64,000 nucleotides of DNA from Micromussa lordhowensis (taxonomy: Eukaryota > Cnidaria > Anthozoa > Scleractinia > Lobophylliidae). Below are positions 29,876 through 41,557 of this stretch, piece after piece. Under the pieces are notes generated by a model, which worked only from the letters and a program-made list of their open reading frames with translations, had not been told where the DNA came from and ran no database searches. The position numbers and the translations under genes are program-made. Within the stretch, counting starts at the first letter, position 1, and each line of letters opens with the position of its first letter. The stretch covers positions 12,440,279 through 12,504,278 of the forward strand of contig OZ026608.1 of the NCBI GenBank assembly GCA_964020085.1, written 5' to 3'.

Positions 29876-32300
29876 TGACTCTGATTTTGACGAATTTTTG
29901 GATCGCGGCGAGGCTGAACTTGACACGGGCGTTTCCTTAAGGCTGGTTTTCACTAGCGACGGAGTCGGAGTCGGAGTCGTAATCAGAAGCGTAGAGTGAT
30001 ACGATCAAGTGAAAATCAAACCGACGGAGTCGGAAGCAGATCACTGATTCCGCTTATGACTCCGTCGCTTACGATCAAGTGAAAACTGAATTGTCGGAGT
30101 CGGAAGCGGAAGCGGAAAAATAAACCAATCACAACGCTCGATTCCGGGCCTTGTGATTTGTTGGTTCTTCCGCTTCTGCTTCCGACTCCGACAGTCTAGT
30201 TTTCACTAGATCGTAAGCGACGGAGTCGTAAACGGAGTCGGAAGAAATGGAAACGTTCTGATTCTTCCGACTCCGATTCCGTCGAGCTTATGACTCCGAT
30301 TTTCGGTTTTCACTAGGTCATAAGCACTCTTATGACTCCGACTACGACTCCGACTCCGACTCCGACTCCGTCGCTAGTGAAAACCAGCCTTTAGTATTTT
30401 GGATTCGAGGCCGCTTGCGCAAGTTTTTGCATGTTTGGCGTTCTATTGGGGCCTCTTCTTTTGCTCTTAGTGTTATTGAAAGCGGCTATAAGTTACCTTT
30501 TGTTTCAATTCCATTGAGGTATTTCTTTGGTAATCATAAAAGCGTTGTTGATAATAGAGCTTTTGTTTGTGAAGCTATCGAGCAATTGTTGTTAGCCGGT
30601 AGCGCGGTGGAAGTCAAGCGTGACCAAGTTCATGTTTGCAGTCCCTTAGGTGTAGTTCCTAAAAAGAATGGCAAACTTCGATTGATTCTCGACCTTCGCT
30701 TTCTTAACAAGCACCTAGCCAAGCGTAAGTTTAAGTTCGAAGACCTTCGAGTCATGGCGGAAATTCTTCAGCCAGGTGATTGGTTTTTTTACTTTCGATC
30801 TTCGTAATGGCTACCATCATGTTGACATTTTTCAAGAGCATTGGAAGTATTTGGCTTTTTCGTTTACTTTCGATGGTAAGCCACGCTATTTTTTGTTTTG
30901 TTCGCTTCCTTTTGGTTTAAGTACGTCTCCTTACGTTCTTCACCAAATTGTTAAGACCAGTTGTTTCACACTGGCGGTCACAAGGCATTAGAATTTCTGT
31001 CTATTTGGACGACGGTATCGGCACCGATTCAAGTAAAGATTCGTGTTCTCAGGAAGCGCAACTAGTGCGAGGCGATCTTGATCGCCTTGGCCTGCTAGTG
31101 AATGAGGAGAAGAGCAATTTTGAACCGCGCCAAAAAGGGGAGCACTTAGGCTTTGTTTTGGACCTTACCAAAGGAGAATTTAGTATCCCACCAGGCAAGA
31201 TTGATCACCTGTTTAATCTGATTTCACTGCTTCTTGACGATGTTTCACCCACGGCTAGGGGTGTGTCTCGTATTACGGGTACCCTTATTTCCATGGAGCT
31301 CGCTTTAGGTCCAATTGTGCGTTTGCGCACCCGAGCCTTGTACGCAGTCCTTAATAGCGTTCATAGCCTTAGCTGCAAGGTGGCTTTAACGCATGAAGCT
31401 GTAGAGGAACTTAATTTTTGGAGAGATAATTTCTTTCGTTTGTGCGGCAAACCAATCTGGAGGCCCTCCCCGAAGATTGAGCTTTTGTCTTATTCGGATG
31501 CCAGCAATGTGGGTTGGGCGGGATTTATTGTTCAATTTGGTACGCACATCGCTAGAGGGAACTGGTTGGGTTCCGAGGCCCTATGCAGCTCTTCTTTCCG
31601 CGAGATTCGTGCAATTAGATTTGTTCTTCAGTCGTTTTCCGGTCTTTTGGCGGGTAAGGAGTGCAAGCATAGATCTGACAATCAGAGCGTCTGCAGTATT
31701 TTGTCCGTCGGCAGTAGTAAGCCTCATTTGCAAAAAGAAGCGGTTGCCATTTACAATTTCTGCCATGAAGCCGGTATTCGCTTTTCTGCGGAGTGGATAC
31801 CTCGCCACTTTAATTTCAAAGCTGATTATTGGTCGAAAGTTGTCGACACCGATGATTGGATGCTCAACCCTGTCCATTTTCGCCAGTTGGATATTCTGTG
31901 GGGACCCCACACTGTAGATCGTTTTGCGAGTCATAATTCTTTCCAGTTGCCCAGGTTTTGTTCTCGATGGTGGTGTCCTGGGACCGAAACTGTTGATGCT
32001 TTTACCGTCAGCTGGGGAGGAGAAAACAATTGGTTGGTCCCCCCAGTGTTCCTTCCCAGGGTTATCAATCACATGAAACTGGGTAGAGAGCAGGGCACTC
32101 TCATTATCCACTTTTGGCAATCTGCTCATTGGTGGCCGTTGGTGTCTCGAAGCCCCGGGGTTTTCCACCCTTTTGTTCTTGACTGGCGGGAGATTCCTTT
32201 ACATGAATCTACTTTTCTCCCTGGTTCCGCAGCCGCGGATCTTTTCGGGCATGGTATTCCCTCGTGTAGGGTATTTGCTTTGAGAATTGTGTTTCCCTAG
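29876..32300 (+). pseudogene. Ngaro-like reverse transcriptase/RNase H, interrupted
   Basis: Three frames joined by breaks. The polymerase shows LGVVPKKNGKLRLILDLRFLN (30652-30714), then FDLRNGYHHVDIF, then the catalytic SVYLDDGIG (about 30990-31020). An RNase H region follows (LSYSDASNVGWAG and RSDNQSV). Three lesions are visible. A MITE splits the N-terminal coding part at 29940-30390. One frameshift lies near the T-run at 30783-30790 and another near 30948. Removing the MITE plus one copy of its TTA duplication would leave a continuous frame upstream. The two later shifts could be real or homopolymer sequencing errors. Confidence 0.8.
29940..30390. mobile_element. MITE nested in the Ngaro element (TTA target duplication)
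   Basis: The 451-bp element has inverted ends AGGCTGGTTTTCACTAGCGA and the complement, flanked by TTA at 29937-29939 and 30391-30393. The interior is built from many GGAGTC/GACTCC-type hexamers in both orientations, giving multiple hairpins. A 3-bp TTA/TAA target is typical of PIF/Harbinger-derived MITEs. Confidence 0.85.
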
Positions 32301-32708
32301 TTTTGCTGTAGAACGTTTTTCGGGTATTGGATGAGTACCTTGAACGAGTTCATCCTAATTATTTATTTTTGTTCTATCTGAGCCTTTTTGGCCTAGGTGT
32401 GGGCCTTTGCTCTTTGCAAGTCAGTGGACTTAGAGCTGTACTAGTACGCACGAGTTGTGCAGCTGAAGCAAGCCGAGAGGGCACTGCCGACACAGTAGTG
32501 TGTTCGTTTTTAGAGTCAAGTGGACTCCTCTATCCCTTGTGTGGATTTGCTTACCAGTTGACGCCGAGTGGGCCAAGCCTCCTTGTGCTGGAGTGTGTAC
32601 TGGTGCTGTGTTAACTTGCCATGTGGGCAGTTCTCGTTGCAGACGATGTGTATCTTGCGCGTTTAGTGTTCTGTAGCAATTGGATGTTGTTCCTGTCTTT
32701 AAAGTGCC

Positions 32709-33713
32709 ATGTTTTGGACATTGCTGATTTTCACTTTAGGCTTGTCGCCTTACCAACGGAGCAACGCGGAGATTCAGAGGCTTGTAGAACTGTTAAAGAC
32801 TGTCATACTTAATGACTGTGCCGCTTCAACCGTGTCTTCGTATGCAGGGGCAGCCAATCGATGGATTGACTGGTGCAAGTGTTACTCGTTTCCTCCTTTA
32901 CAGCCTAACCCAACCGCAGTTGCTCTCTACTTAACAAGTCTTTCAGACCGAGGCTTATCTCGCTCGTCAATCCTTGGAGCAGCTTATGGCATTGCATGGC
33001 TACATAAGAAACTTGGATGTCCTAGTCCTGTCGACGATCCGCTCGTTTCTCAGACCTTGGCTGGCTTTAAACGCCTCCTGGCAGGTCCATCTAGGAGAAA
33101 GCAGCCTATCGAATCTCGTCACGTCAGGGCGCTGATTCGTTCCTATGGTCACCCTCGTGCTTCTCTACCGAACCTACAAATGGTGTCGCTGGTTGCGCTT
33201 GGTTTTTGTGCTTTCCTACGTTGGTCAGAGCTGCGTGACTTACGTGCCTGTGACTTAAGGTTTTGCGCCACCCACATGTCTATTTTCCTAGACCGGCGTA
33301 AGAACGATCAATTCCGTCAGGGATCTGTGGTTAAAGTTGCTCGTTTACCTTCCAGCTCTTGTCCAGTGAAACTGATAGAGTTATTCCTTGAGCGCGGAGA
33401 GCATCAACCATCTCAGTCATTATTTTGTCTCTGCCAGAAGTTGGGTGCCGGGTACAAGCTGCGACAAGCTGCTCTGTCATATTCTCGGGCACGGGAACAG
33501 TTTCGTCAAATGATTTCCGAACTTGGTTTAGACTCGAACGAATTTGGTTTACATAGCCTTCGTTCAGGTGGTGCTTCCCAAGCAGCACGCAGCGGGGTTT
33601 CTGGGAGAGTATGGCGCAGACATGGTGGTTGGCGCAGTATCCAAGCCGCAGATGGTTATGTCGATGAATCTTTGGAAAATACCCTTGTGGTATCTAGAAA
33701 TTTGGCTCTTTAA
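32709..33713 (+). CDS. Ngaro-like tyrosine recombinase
   Basis: An uninterrupted frame of 334 codons; the true start may be slightly downstream or come by splicing. An N-terminal SAM-like core-binding domain (about 35-130: TVSSYAGAANRWIDWC...) is followed by the catalytic domain. This has Arg in CAFLRWSEL, His-x-x-Arg in GLHSLRSGGAS, a conserved GGW, and the nucleophile Tyr in DGYVDES. All landmark catalytic residues I can identify are present. In this element class the enzyme integrates a circular DNA intermediate without target duplication. Confidence 0.85.
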   Translation: MFWTLLIFTLGLSPYQRSNAEIQRLVELLKTVILNDCAASTVSSYAGAANRWIDWCKCYSFPPLQPNPTAVALYLTSLSDRGLSRSSILGAAYGIAWLHKKLGCPSPVDDPLVSQTLAGFKRLLAGPSRRKQPIESRHVRALIRSYGHPRASLPNLQMVSLVALGFCAFLRWSELRDLRACDLRFCATHMSIFLDRRKNDQFRQGSVVKVARLPSSSCPVKLIELFLERGEHQPSQSLFCLCQKLGAGYKLRQAALSYSRAREQFRQMISELGLDSNEFGLHSLRSGGASQAARSGVSGRVWRRHGGWRSIQAADGYVDESLENTLVVSRNLAL

Positions 33714-33979
33714 TTTTCCGTATGTGATTTGCTTGATAAACATTGCGCGAGTTGTGTTGTTTGTTGCAGTATGGAGAGATTTACATTTGTCCAATTAATT
33801 CTGATGGCTTAACGTTGCTTGATGACACAGAATCCTTGCCGCAGGTGGATATGCTTAACAATTTTTTGGACAGTACCCTTATGGTATCCAAGCGATTAGC
33901 TATCTATTATACTGTAAATGTGTTTGCTTAATGAACATTGCCTTATATTGTATCCTTATATGCTTTTGCCACTGATTGT

Positions 33980-34045
33980 GAATTGTCTGCTTATCCCGCA
34001 CCGCATTCCTGGTTGTCAGTTTTTTGGGTGCGGGGAATTCAAGAA
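33980..34045 (+). repeat. Ngaro internal repeat B1
   Basis: Identical or nearly identical to 34481-34545 (B2). It contains a hairpin with CCGCACC / GGTGCGG arms. Repeat A2 begins directly at its right edge. Confidence 0.85.
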
Positions 34046-34545
34046 TTGTTCATTTATCTTTGCCTGAATGTAGCAAAGCGTAATGAAACAAAAGATAAAT
34101 GGTTTCTTGAATTCCCGAGCACAAGTGCATTTGTCGGCAGTGTGTTTTTAAGTGCCGGCGTGAGATTATGGGAACAAAGTGTGGTATGTAAACTAGCAAG
34201 TATATATTCGCTGAACAGTAAACAAGTTTCATTGTGGATTTTTACAAGCGGACAGTTAAATTTTGTTCTTTTTTATATTTTGGTTGAAATCCTGTAATCC
34301 ATTTCCTCGTAACGATTTTAGTTGCGCTTTCCTGATGATTGTCATTATAAGTGGTTTTGTTTATTCAATTTACTTTGGCCGGATCGAACGTATAGAGTTT
34401 GTTTAATTTTTTGGTGTCTAAACAGTGTAAGCAGTTGTTTTTGTTTTGTGATTAGTTGGTTAGTTCAATAAATGGGCTAAGAATTGTCTGCTTATCCCGC
34501 ACCGCATTCCTGGTTGTCAGTTTTTTGGGTGCGGGGAATTCAAGA
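34046..34545 (+). repeat. Ngaro terminal repeats A2 and B2
   Basis: A2 starts at 34046 and is homologous to A1 for about 215 bp, then continues to 34480. B2 (34481-34545) ends the element with the sequence of B1. Confidence 0.85.
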
Positions 34546-35512
34546 ACAACCACATACTTACAATAAAATAAAGAAAAAAAACATATTCACAATACTGATA
34601 TTACTAACAATACTTACTATAAAAAAAGTTACAATTACGTACCTCCTACACTGATTACAAGCATTAGTTTGTTTACCGCATACCTAAACCTCCTGCGTAG
34701 ATCTTACGGGGGATAGAAATGGGAGACGGGCTACAGAGCTGCATTGTTACAACTTAAAATAACTTTTCGATTTTAAGTTTAGAAGCGAGCTTAAGAGAAA
34801 ATTCGCTCGCTAAGCTCGCTAATTTTCTCTTAGTTTTGTCGTTCTACGTGACATGTTGGTGTAGGCACCAAGGATCGGAAACCATCCATATCTTGCCATG
34901 CTTTCAAAAAATATCAGCAAAAAGAAAGAGGTTTACCCCAACTAAACAAATGAACGCCTGTGCAAAAGCCATTTGCCAGATTATCGAAGTTCTCACGCCT
35001 AAGTAAATATAATTAATTGTTCTAAGACTATTTAAGGAAAACTATTTGGCACGCCTGTTAATTAGCTTAGCACAGCTTCGTAAATCTAGCCCTACAGGTC
35101 ACTAGAGTAAGGGCTTTATTTAAGTGTAGAGTAAATTGTGCTAGCTGAGTACACCGAAAATAACTGAACCATAATGTAAATAGAGCAGAAATAAGGTTTA
35201 AGAGTCTGACAGGCTGGTTATTTATTGGACCTGGTCGCTCTCCATTAAGCCAACATTTCATCGTTAGAATTTCAGCCAAACCAAGTGAAGTTTACCTCTC
35301 AAGAGTACAATAATGAATTGATTATTCCAATATTGAACCCACTAGCCGTTCCAAGAATACGGTCCATGGAAATTCAATTCATTATTGCATTCTTGAAATG
35401 ACCAGCGAGTTCATATTCAAACAATCAATTTATTAATGTGATTTTCATTTGGTTTGACTGGTATAAATTATATCAATATAATGTGTTTTGATAAAGCACT
35501 GAGTTGTTCCAG
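34546..35512. other. Non-coding; one small foldback
   Basis: No gene. A hairpin (TAAGAGAAAATTCGCTCGC against GCTCGCTAATTTTCTCTTA) lies at about 34790-34835. A weaker inverted pair (CAATAATGAATTGA / TCAATTCATTATTG) lies at 35308-35388. Confidence 0.55.
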
Positions 35513-35795
35513 GACTGCTCGTTCAAATGTGTGCAGTCTGATACAGTGATCAAAGTCTCATATGACAGTCATTGGTTCTTCCAAGTGTAACTGGTGGATC
35601 TTCAAGTTTAATGGTAACGAATGCAGTGGACCAAGACAATCAAAGCTGTTGTGTACAACAGTTGGCCATCTGGAAATCCCGATCTTCTTCATCATCGATT
35701 ATTTAAGGGATTCTGTCACTATGGGTGACGCTTCCACTGGATGGGAATCAGTGTCCCGGATAATGATTGAGGAAGTGTCAAGGCACCAGTTCTAA
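35513..35795 (+). pseudogene. CTHRC1-like exon 3 pseudo-copy
   Basis: It begins after the same ttccag acceptor as exon 3 of gene A and keeps recognisable parts (FKFNGNEC, GDASTGW.SVSRIMIEEVS). Internal deletions have removed the stretch after KVS and most of the SFEGYC...GSC region, including several conserved cysteines, and have shifted the frame. No collagen exon precedes it. Confidence 0.85.
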
Positions 35796-36451
35796 TAAAT
35801 CGGTTCTCAACATCGAGGTCATTGCTGCTTTAGATTATGCTTATTATGTTACAGAAATCAGCACTGACATTTTATGTTGTGTTAAGCACTTGTATTTAAA
35901 ACAATTACTACAAATTCCAATAAAGACTCTCCTTAATGAAAAAGGTTTTTTCGTTGAATGCAGATTTCAATAAAACTGATTTTACTTGGTGTACAACCTA
36001 CACTAGTACTGTTTAGATTCCAGTCTCACTGCACTAATGTCTCAGGAATGCTGTTGAAATTGGATTTAATCGCATGTGTAAATTATAATGTGTTCCGTCG
36101 AACATCGCACAGTCTTCGTAGCAAAAGTACGAATAGCTTGTGAACGACTGGGGTACAAGGCAAAAAGAAACTTTGTGTGGAGTGGGGTAGGGGATGAAAG
36201 CACTCTCTTCTGGCCCATGCCATGTCATATATTTTGTTCCCTCTTTTATTCATTCTCGTTTCCAGGGCCTCGCACTGTACGATACCACTGCTTCGCTGAC
36301 TAAAGCTCACACAAAATTAAACATTAAACATTTTCACAAGGAAGTCCTTTCCGATTCCACGCGCCGCTTGCACTCTCGGAAAGCAAGCGACTGTTTCGCT
36401 GACTAAAGCTCAAATTAACCTAAACATCAATGTAAAGTTGAAGTTCCTGTA
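35796..36451. other. Non-coding, small duplications
   Basis: No gene. Bases about 36353-36394 repeat 922-962 (ATTCCACGCGCC...GGAAAGCAAGCGAC). Otherwise no supportable feature. Confidence 0.5.
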
Positions 36452-37720
36452 TTTGATTTAAACGGGACGTGTCGTTGGATAGCAAATTCGTGTTTTAGTA
36501 AATTCTGGAATGCGTGTGTTCAAAGATAGCAGTCAACTTTAACTGACTCTTTTGTTCCATTTGAATCTCAACGGACGTGTTTTAGTATTTTTCCAATTAG
36601 TTGTTTTCTCAGTGATAACAGCACTTTAACCTCTTCGTTACATTTTCATCTAAAAAAACGTGGTTTGGTATTTTCAAATTTGTTCTGTTCTCAGAGATGA
36701 CAGCCCTTTAACGTGTTCGTGACATTTTGATCTCAACGTACGTCTTTTGGTATTAGTTTTCCAATTTGTTCAGTGTTTTCTCAGAGATAACAGCCATAAA
36801 GTAAAACATCTGGCAATGCCTTTACTCCACGCCAGCGCTACACTGATTTACTAATTTGATTGATGTGTTCATTACATTTATGAACAAAGAATCTCTTCTT
36901 TACATTTCAATGCTGGAATATATATCTGATGCATGTTAAGAAACAATCATAAACATTAGGGTTGAATCCATCCATAGTGAATTCAGTAAGTGGTTACCGT
37001 CGAATATCAAAGCGTTCCATTGCTAGTTTTCATTTAACAAAGTTGTTATCGCTGCTGAAAAAAACGCAAAGCTTTAGTGTATTTCTCAGTTCTGTACTTT
37101 ATCCTGGTAATACTGTTTGAAAACCATTGTGAGAAATCACTGAATGACTTCTGACAGAGAAGAAATTTTAGCCATAGTGAACAATTCAACCTCAGCTGGT
37201 TTCTTTGAACTGATATTGCATCCTAAAACATCTTTTTAAAAATTAGTTCTTATGACCCTTACTTGATATACTCTCTGTTTGATGTTTGGTTGTTCTCCAA
37301 TTCTCTCCGAGTCTTCTTTTTTCTGTCGCGCAGAAAATAGAATAAGAGATCGTATCAGCCAAGTTAGAAATTTAATAAATTGGTTTTAAATATTCGGCTT
37401 AATAGTAATACTCGTTTATTAAACACAATTGGTTAGCGCATAAAAATTTCTGATTCTCAATATCATTTTACATACCTTCCAATTGAAATTACTAACTCAT
37501 TCATGACGAAATAAAGATCCGCTTCCCGCTTAAAATAATGGTAAAATGCAACCTTGTTATGTAGAGCAAACTAAAATCTAGACTAATCTTCTTTTGCTCT
37601 GACTCTTGAATTACGGAGTACTTAACCTCCTCCGAAAGAAGGACACAGGAGGTAACTCGGCATGAGTGTTGACAGCAAATGTTAGCTCAAGACTAAGCCT
37701 GCTCGCGGTTAAGTTATTAT
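36452..37720 (+). repeat. Segmental duplication block, copy 3
   Basis: Third copy of the block at 2602-3906, upstream of CTHRC1-like exon 1 of gene B. Relative to copies 1 and 2 it has four separate 4-bp insertions that read TCAG or CTGA, plus a ~30-bp deletion near 37100. Confidence 0.85.
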
Positions 37721-37723
37721 AAT

Positions 37724-38308
37724 GGCTGGTTTGCAGTGTCACTCAATCAAAAATAAAAATCGTATCCATTCAATAAATTAAGTCAAGAATCTGAGATATG
37801 ATAGATGATTCATACATAAACAACCTTGCCAAGATTTAGGTCTGTGCGGTTTTTCATTCGCGCGTTATTTGGAAAAGTGTTTTACCCAAATTTATAGAGT
37901 TTTGTATGGAGACGCCATGTTGGTGCCCTTCCGAGGGGCACCAACATGGCGGCCGTAAAGTGACAAAAACATCTGTCATTGAGTTTTACCATTATATAAA
38001 ACGAAAAATTACTCCTCTAGAGCGCCGACACATTGAAAGTAGTACTTCTTCTATTGCAAGAACTGTTCAGTTAGCAAAAACGTGAGCGATAACTCCTCTT
38101 TAGACCTCTCGTGCCGCTATTTCACTGTCACGCAACTTAAAAACACTGAAATTCAAACGTCTTCTCTAACAAAATGAGAAGCCCTGTAGGGCTGAAACGT
38201 TGTAAAACGTCAAGTCATTAGAGGTTCTTACATCTCATGAAACTAAAACTTCATAAGGATTGGTAATTTTTAGTTTTGGAAAATGATGACGTCACATGAA
38301 AACCAGCA
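37724..38308. mobile_element. MITE, GGCTGGTTT family, copy 1 (promoter of gene B)
   Basis: The inverted ends GGCTGGTTTGCAGTGTCAC and GTCACATGAAAACCAGC enclose ~585 bp with an inner hairpin (GGTGCCCTTCC / GGGGCACC region, about 37915-37955). A homologous element lies at 41558-42153. Block copy 2 provides the unoccupied site (6125-6135). It ends about 240 bp before the gene B ATG. Confidence 0.8.
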
Positions 38309-38546
38309 ATAGAAGACAACGTATGTCTAACTTTGATTAAAATCTTCTCATCGGGTTATAACCTTTGTTTTGTTAAACAGCGTTTTATCTACGCTGACTG
38401 GTATTATATTACATTCCATGGCATTAAAAAAAAGCGTCTTAAAGGCTGAGCACATACCATCACGAAACCAGTTACGAAACGAGCTCATACCACACAGACG
38501 TGAAGTTCTACTGTTATAAAGCGTTGATCTTTGTAACTCTTGAAGC

Positions 38547-39696
38547 ATGGCACAGTTTGTATATTTTGCTGCTTTGTTGGTGTTTTGTGAAACAGGGGAC
38601 TCACTAGAAACCACTACCAGCCCTCAACAACAAAATACCGGCGCTACCAAGGACTTATGTGAGGTACAAAGTAGAAAATTAATTCTTCTTCTAGCAACAA
38701 TGGTTCATTGCATTTGCGTTGTATAGTTTCGGTTCTTATTTGCTTGATTTAAAGTATTTATGTCAGTTGAGTTTGAGATAGAAGGAAAAAAGACATACAT
38801 GTATGTCCTGTATCGAGCCCGAACTCTGTAAACAACAAGATCAACAAAGCGATGTAAGAATGTTTGCTTCATAAGTCATTGATTGTTAATTCTTTGAAGG
38901 AATGCTAAGGATGTCCGTGTTGATATCTTTAAGAGTCGACTTAACAAACGAACAAACATTGTTATCTTGCATAACAATGTTAGAGGAAAATATTTGACCT
39001 GATTAAGAGAGGTGCAGGGTGACTGTCAATATGTGTGGAATAGATATCAAGGCTTAAAAATCAAACAATGATGTTCATAGAACGTGACCTTGGTCTAGAT
39101 CTATAAATTGGAAGAGCCGCCAGTTTGTTAACAAACACGTTGACGCTAAAAAGACTGTCTGTACTATAATAACAAGTACCTCTAAAGCAGTTAAATTTGC
39201 GCACTTCATTTGACTATGCGCCGAATCAATGTAGGTATCGACAGGAGAAATGTAATTTTTACGTTTTCTAAGTTTCACACTTTGTTTCTTAGTGCAATAA
39301 ATGCGTGTTTTGGTTTCTTCATAGAAATCTATATCTGCCAATGGATTTCCAGGTATTCCAGGATCCAATGGCATGCCGGGAATGCCTGGCATTCCGGGAC
39401 CGCAAGGACCGCAGGGAAGAGATGGAGTTAAAGGACAGATTGGCGACAAGGGGTCGCAAGGAATACTGGGACAAAAGGGAGAGAAAGGAAATGAAGGGCC
39501 TCGTGGGAAGAGTGGGCTGCCAGGAATGATGGGAACAAAAGGAGCGAAGGGTATTGTGGGAGATCAAGGCATAAAAGGCGATAAGGGAGAGAAAGGAGAA
39601 AGCGTGACAAGTCCTTCTAGTGCAGTGCCACAAACCAACTGGAAACAATGTGTGTGGAAAAATCTGAATGACGCTCAAGATAGCGGTAAGATCAAG
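38547..39696 (+). CDS. CTHRC1-like: CTHRC1-like gene B, exons 1 and 2 (partial)
   Basis: Exon 1 (38547-38663) encodes the signal peptide and ends at GAG|gtacaa. Exon 2 (39325-39696) encodes the collagen helix and the [12 protein letters not shown] start of the C-terminal domain, ending AAG|gtgaga. Both exons are open and in phase (163 residues together). Unlike gene A, the Gly-X-Y series is unbroken (Gly at the position of Arg127). No exon 3 is present between 39697 and the window end at 64000, so the gene is either truncated or has an intron longer than 24 kb containing the 914-bp array. Confidence 0.75.
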
Positions 39697-40772
39697 GTGA
39701 GAAAGAAATATTCTATTGGTTGTGAGCAAAATTACTTTTATCACCTTGTGAAGGGTAAAACTCAGATAAAGAATTCGATGAAATACTATCGTTAATTTCA
39801 ATTGGATTAAAATTTAGGTATTCGAAGTGTCTGTAGATTGGCTCCAAATTATGAAACCTTAGAAAAGTAGGGTCACGATCGGGTGAGATATAACTGTACA
39901 CATTTTTTGTACTAGTGGTTTCATGTCGGGGAGACGAAAGTGATATCACATGGTAATGATTATTGGAATTGTGAGGTGCATATTCGAGTATCCCTACATA
40001 CGGCTGGTGTGCCTCTAATCTGATTCGTCCAATTAGAACTCAGTAGGCTTGAAAAACTGTAGTCTGTACTGACGTCAATGTATGCTTAGGAATGGCATCG
40101 AAACCGGGCAACGTTTCTCACGGCACTGAATATTCACGAAAAGAGATTTATAATTCCAATTGAAAAATGCGGAACACTTTTTGTCTCCAGGTTTTTAATT
40201 TGGTGGCGAAAGCGATTCGTCCGCGTCTGGCAACTCGCTCGTAGTTCGTCGAGTGTCGCCATGGGATAGGATAATAGTCTGACAACTCCCTCGTAGTTCG
40301 TCGAGTGTCTCCACGGGATACAACGGTCTGAGTATGGCTGAAGATAGTCGAACCATCATAACAGTTGAAATCTCTAACCACTGGCCTACGCAGGAGACTC
40401 GTTATGTGTATCTTGACAACTGCAAGACTCCACACTGTGAAATAGATAAATTTATTTAATCCATTTTGAAATCACTGGTTATCCTTGTAATGTGATTGGT
40501 TCTCAGCGGTGCGATTCACGTATTCACGAATCGCACTATCTTTTGCTCCAAATCACATCTTTTCTCAGCCAATGAGAATGGGACAGTAAAACAAAGCAAC
40601 CAATCAGATTTTAAGGCTTTTTTAAACTCACCAATCACATTGCAGGAAATTAGTTATTATAAATTAGGCAAATTTGGCAACTTGGTTCAATAAATATTGG
40701 TCCTGACCAAAATCTTGTTCCTGTATTTAGGCTATTAAATTGTGCGATTTAAAAATGGATCTAATAAAGTGG

Positions 40773-40909
40773 TAATTGAACTTCGGGTCGTGCAATTTTG
40801 GTCTGAAATCATACTTGTGATTTCAAATCGAACTCGCGCTGCGCGCTCGTTCTATTTTGAAATCACGCGTATAATTTCAGACCAAATTGCACGACCCGAA
40901 GTTCAATTA
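40773..40909. mobile_element. Small foldback element, TAATTGAACT family (best copy)
   Basis: An almost perfect palindrome: TAATTGAACTTCGGGTCGTG on the left and its complement on the right, with inner TTGGTCTGAAAT / ATTTCAGACCAA. Copies lie at 9178-9300 and, truncated, at 44261-44353. Confidence 0.8.
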
Positions 40910-41557
40910 CTATTATATATTACAACATTACTTTTAGAATAAAAAAGTGCACTTTATATGTTTACCTTTTAATATAATGGGTGACAAATTAAGCTTTATC
41001 GTGGGTTTTCGACTTGTTTATTGTGTCAAAGAACTTCGCGCCAAATGTTGCCATGGCAATTTTGTGATTTCACATGTGAAATGGTAAATTGATGGTGAAA
41101 TTTGCCCAAATATTAAGGAGTAATTTATTATCACCCATTATATTATGAGTTTAATTAATTTGACGAGGAACACAACTTTGTGCTTTAGAGGCCCTCACCA
41201 ACTTTCACCAACTCTCTCAACCCTCACCAGTTTCTTGATCTCCATATTCTAACAAGAATGTTTTTCAAATTTTGATGCCTTTAATGAAAAAACTTTAACG
41301 TTTTTGCTACATCTTTTACTTCTTTAGTTATTTTTCGCTTATCGGTTGCAGTGCGTTTTCTAGCCATTTTTGTCGGCTTTCAAACATTACAAAAAAAACA
41401 TAAAAGCGTAAAATATAAGATGGCGGATTCAAGATGGCGGTTGCTCAGAAATGATGGCATCATATCAAAAGTACGTCTAATAGGGTAATCGTACCATGTC
41501 GTGGACCTCAAAACAATTAAAAATTGGATGTCTTATAAACCCACCCACTTTCAATTG

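Larger units (their letters stand above)
28741..34545 (+). mobile_element. Ngaro-like tyrosine-recombinase retrotransposon
   Basis: The termini are split direct repeats in the order A1 (28741-28958) - genes - B1 (33980-34045) - A2 (from 34046) - B2 (34481-34545). A1 and A2 share about 215 bp nearly unchanged, and B1/B2 share about 65 bp containing CTTATCCCGCACCGCATTCC. The gene order is gag, RT/RNase H, tyrosine recombinase. From family knowledge, A1-B1-A2-B2 split repeats occur in Ngaro and PAT elements. No methyltransferase frame is seen, which favours Ngaro. The near identity of the terminal repeats suggests a young copy, although the RT is broken. Confidence 0.85.

Noticed and set aside
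34050..34232. 60-64 codon frames in the A1/A2 repeats of the Ngaro-like element
   Set aside because: Present only because the terminal repeat is duplicated; non-coding repeat sequence.
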